Positions 62,623-64,000 of a stretch of 64,000 nt of DNA are shown here, piece after piece. Origin of the DNA: Muribaculaceae bacterium (GTDB lineage Bacteria > Bacteroidota > Bacteroidia > Bacteroidales > Muribaculaceae); the NCBI GenBank assembly GCA_017473615.1, contig JAFUKL010000004.1, positions 1-64,000 of the forward strand. The letters run 5' to 3'. The notes beneath the pieces were generated by a model, which made no database searches, was not told the origin of the DNA, and worked only from the letters and a program-made list of their open reading frames with translations. Position numbers and translations under genes: made by a program. Each line of letters begins with the position of its first letter. Positions within the stretch are counted from its first letter, which is position 1.

Positions 62623-64000
62623 TTAGAAGTTGAGGTGGGCGGCGGCGGCTATTTTCTTGGGGATGTCGATGTTGTTGTTTACCCCGTTGAAGATTTCTGC
62701 TCCTGCTCCTATGGCGAATACCGGGGTGAAATCTCCGGTGTGTCCGGTGGTGGTCCAGCCTATGCCTGTATAACGATTGAATACGCTGAATACGTCGGCA
62801 ATAAAATTGTTGTAGGTGGTATACAATGTCTTTACATCTTCAACATTCTTTTGGTTGAAGGTTTTATCGAAAGACTCTTTTATCATCTTGTCGTCTTTTT
62901 CATCGACCTCAATGGCACCGTACAGTCCTAAATTGTCTTTTATATAGGTTTTCATGTCTTCCCAAAGGATGCTTTCTCCTGTTTTTTGTAAATTCTTGCA
63001 ATATTCCTGAAATCTGGATATTGACACTTTTTGATAGTCAAGATTTTTCAGGGTTACGCGTTTGTTTCCTTTCACACCGAAGGTTAGTCCGCCGGTGTTA
63101 TGGTCGGCTGTGACTATTATAAGTGTTTCGTCGGGGTGTTGCTTGTAGAATTCATACGCAATTTTTACTCCGGCATCGAAGTCAAGGATGGATTTAACCA
63201 CGCCGGGGTCATTGGCGTGAGCAATCCAGTCGATGTTTCCGCCTTCTATCATCATGAAGAACTTGTTGGGAGAGACGCGTTGCAGATGGTTGAGGCATGT
63301 CTGCGTAAGGTAGGGAACATTAAAGTTCTCATTACCCAAACTGTCTACGGTATATCCGCAGTGTCCTTGTCCGTTAGGCTTATTAAGATATACAATCTTG
63401 TCGTGATTTTTTACAGTTTCAAATTCTTCTTTCCCGGTGGCGAATGTGTAACCTGCCTTTTTGATTCTGTCGTAAAGGTCGGTTTCTTCTCCTTTGTTGT
63501 TGTTTCTGCTAAGCAGATTGTATCCTGCAAAGAAATCGTATCCGCTATCTATGATTCCCTTACCGGTTTCGTAGTAATGCTTGCGACTTGGTGCATGCCC
63601 GTAGAAAGCAGCCGGGGTGGCATCGTTAAGAGTGACGGTTGTGGCTATTGCCACGCCATATCCATTTTCTTTAAGCAATTTAGCCACACTGAAAGTCGGA
63701 AGGCTGTCGGGGGTAACGCCAAGCATTGAGTTGTTGGTCTTGCTACCGGTGGAAAGAGCAGTGCCTGCTGCGGCCGAGTCGGTGATGTGCCTGTTTGCCG
63801 AGTAGGAAGTGGCAAGTGCTGTTACCGGGAATTGGAGCATTTGCAGATGCTCGGTGTTGTTGAGAACGGTGCGGTTATAAGCTTCTGTCACCATGATGGG
63901 ACCGAGACCCATGCCGTCGCCTATGAAATAGAAAATATACTTCGGAGTTGCTGCCCATGACTCTGTAACGGACATCAAGCAGATGACTAAGGATAGAATT
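62623..64000 (-). CDS. phoA: Alkaline phosphatase, 5' end outside the window (partial)
   Basis: At least 458 codons; the frame is open to the right edge (ILSLVICLMSVTESWA continues a signal peptide), so the start is not in the window. The mature part begins TPKYIFYFIGDGMGLG with the first metal Asp; the nucleophile motif is TDSAAAGTALSTG near residue 48 of the visible chain; later metal ligands are GGNIDWIAHANDPG, TADHNTGG and GWTTTGHTGD. A periplasmic phosphomonoesterase. It converges on the operon end and is probably the flanking core gene. Confidence 0.93.
   Translation of the reverse strand, partial: ILSLVICLMSVTESWAATPKYIFYFIGDGMGLGPIMVTEAYNRTVLNNTEHLQMLQFPVTALATSYSANRHITDSAAAGTALSTGSKTNNSMLGVTPDSLPTFSVAKLLKENGYGVAIATTVTLNDATPAAFYGHAPSRKHYYETGKGIIDSGYDFFAGYNLLSRNNNKGEETDLYDRIKKAGYTFATGKEEFETVKNHDKIVYLNKPNGQGHCGYTVDSLGNENFNVPYLTQTCLNHLQRVSPNKFFMMIEGGNIDWIAHANDPGVVKSILDFDAGVKIAYEFYKQHPDETLIIVTADHNTGGLTFGVKGNKRVTLKNLDYQKVSISRFQEYCKNLQKTGESILWEDMKTYIKDNLGLYGAIEVDEKDDKMIKESFDKTFNQKNVEDVKTLYTTYNNFIADVFSVFNRYTGIGWTTTGHTGDFTPVFAIGAGAEIFNGVNNNIDIPKKIAAAAHLNF

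Noticed and set aside
63976-63978. TTG at 63978 as the start of the alkaline phosphatase
   Set aside because: The frame stays open and hydrophobic to the window edge, so the true start and signal peptide lie outside.
1-64000. CRISPR arrays, IS elements, rRNA genes
   Set aside because: I found no regularly spaced direct repeats, transposase genes or rRNA sequence on reading both strands.

Overview
The window is chromosomal DNA from a member of the Bacteroidales (Bacteroidota). Four things point there: an N-succinylornithine-type carbamoyltransferase, several promoters of the Bacteroides type (TTTG, about 19-21 bases, TAnnTTTG), DUF4294/DUF4271/SecG neighbourhoods typical of the phylum, and a C-terminal domain of the type IX secretion sorting kind on one large secreted protein. 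The Muribaculaceae/Prevotella side of the order is my guess; no marker here fixes the genus.

Layout. 1-3.4 kb: a truncated lipoprotein, a DUF4294 protein, argF' and a secreted protein. 3.4-7.3 kb: an operon with its own promoter (acyltransferase, sigma-54 activator, LptE, a conserved hypothetical, SecG). 7.4-11.9 kb: serine deaminase, then recF-DUF721-thioesterase-TPR protein. 12.0-12.4 kb: tRNA-Tyr and tRNA-Gly on plus, a CAT tRNA on minus. 12.6-15.7 kb: MATE exporter and nadB. 15.9-24.6 kb: cell-wall genes (secreted amidase with a propeller protein; NamZ muramidase, sodium symporter, WYL regulator). 24.7-30 kb: dnaX, LOG protein, DUF4271, hemD, rnpA, yidD, TatD. 30-38 kb: secreted GHL10 hydrolase, then lysS-gpsA-pgi on minus.

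The outstanding region is 38.2-62.5 kb. A tyrosine recombinase is followed by sixteen codirectional, tightly packed genes with gaps of at most about 60 bases and several 4-base ATGA overlaps. The first half encodes phospho-signalling: an FHA protein, a membrane Ser/Thr kinase, a soluble kinase, a PP2C phosphatase with a membrane tail, an FHA-membrane protein, and a double-FHA protein carrying a trypsin-like protease across the membrane. The middle encodes envelope parts: a WG-repeat protein, outer-membrane barrels (one with LysM), lipoproteins, an S41 protease. The end encodes a complete ubiquitin-like conjugation set: a ubiquitin-like protein ending in Gly, an E2-like enzyme, a transmembrane JAMM protease with an Rpn11-like motif, a membrane RING-H2/FHA protein (a plausible E3) and an E1-like enzyme. 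I infer a trans-envelope system in which phosphorylation read by FHA domains controls ubiquitin-like modification and periplasmic proteolysis. Its trigger and substrates cannot be seen.

Between recombinase and operon lies a segment of about 190 bases that holds a near-consensus promoter and is bounded by a perfect 15-base inverted repeat, so the operon may be phase variable. The window ends in a 5'-truncated alkaline phosphatase gene on minus.
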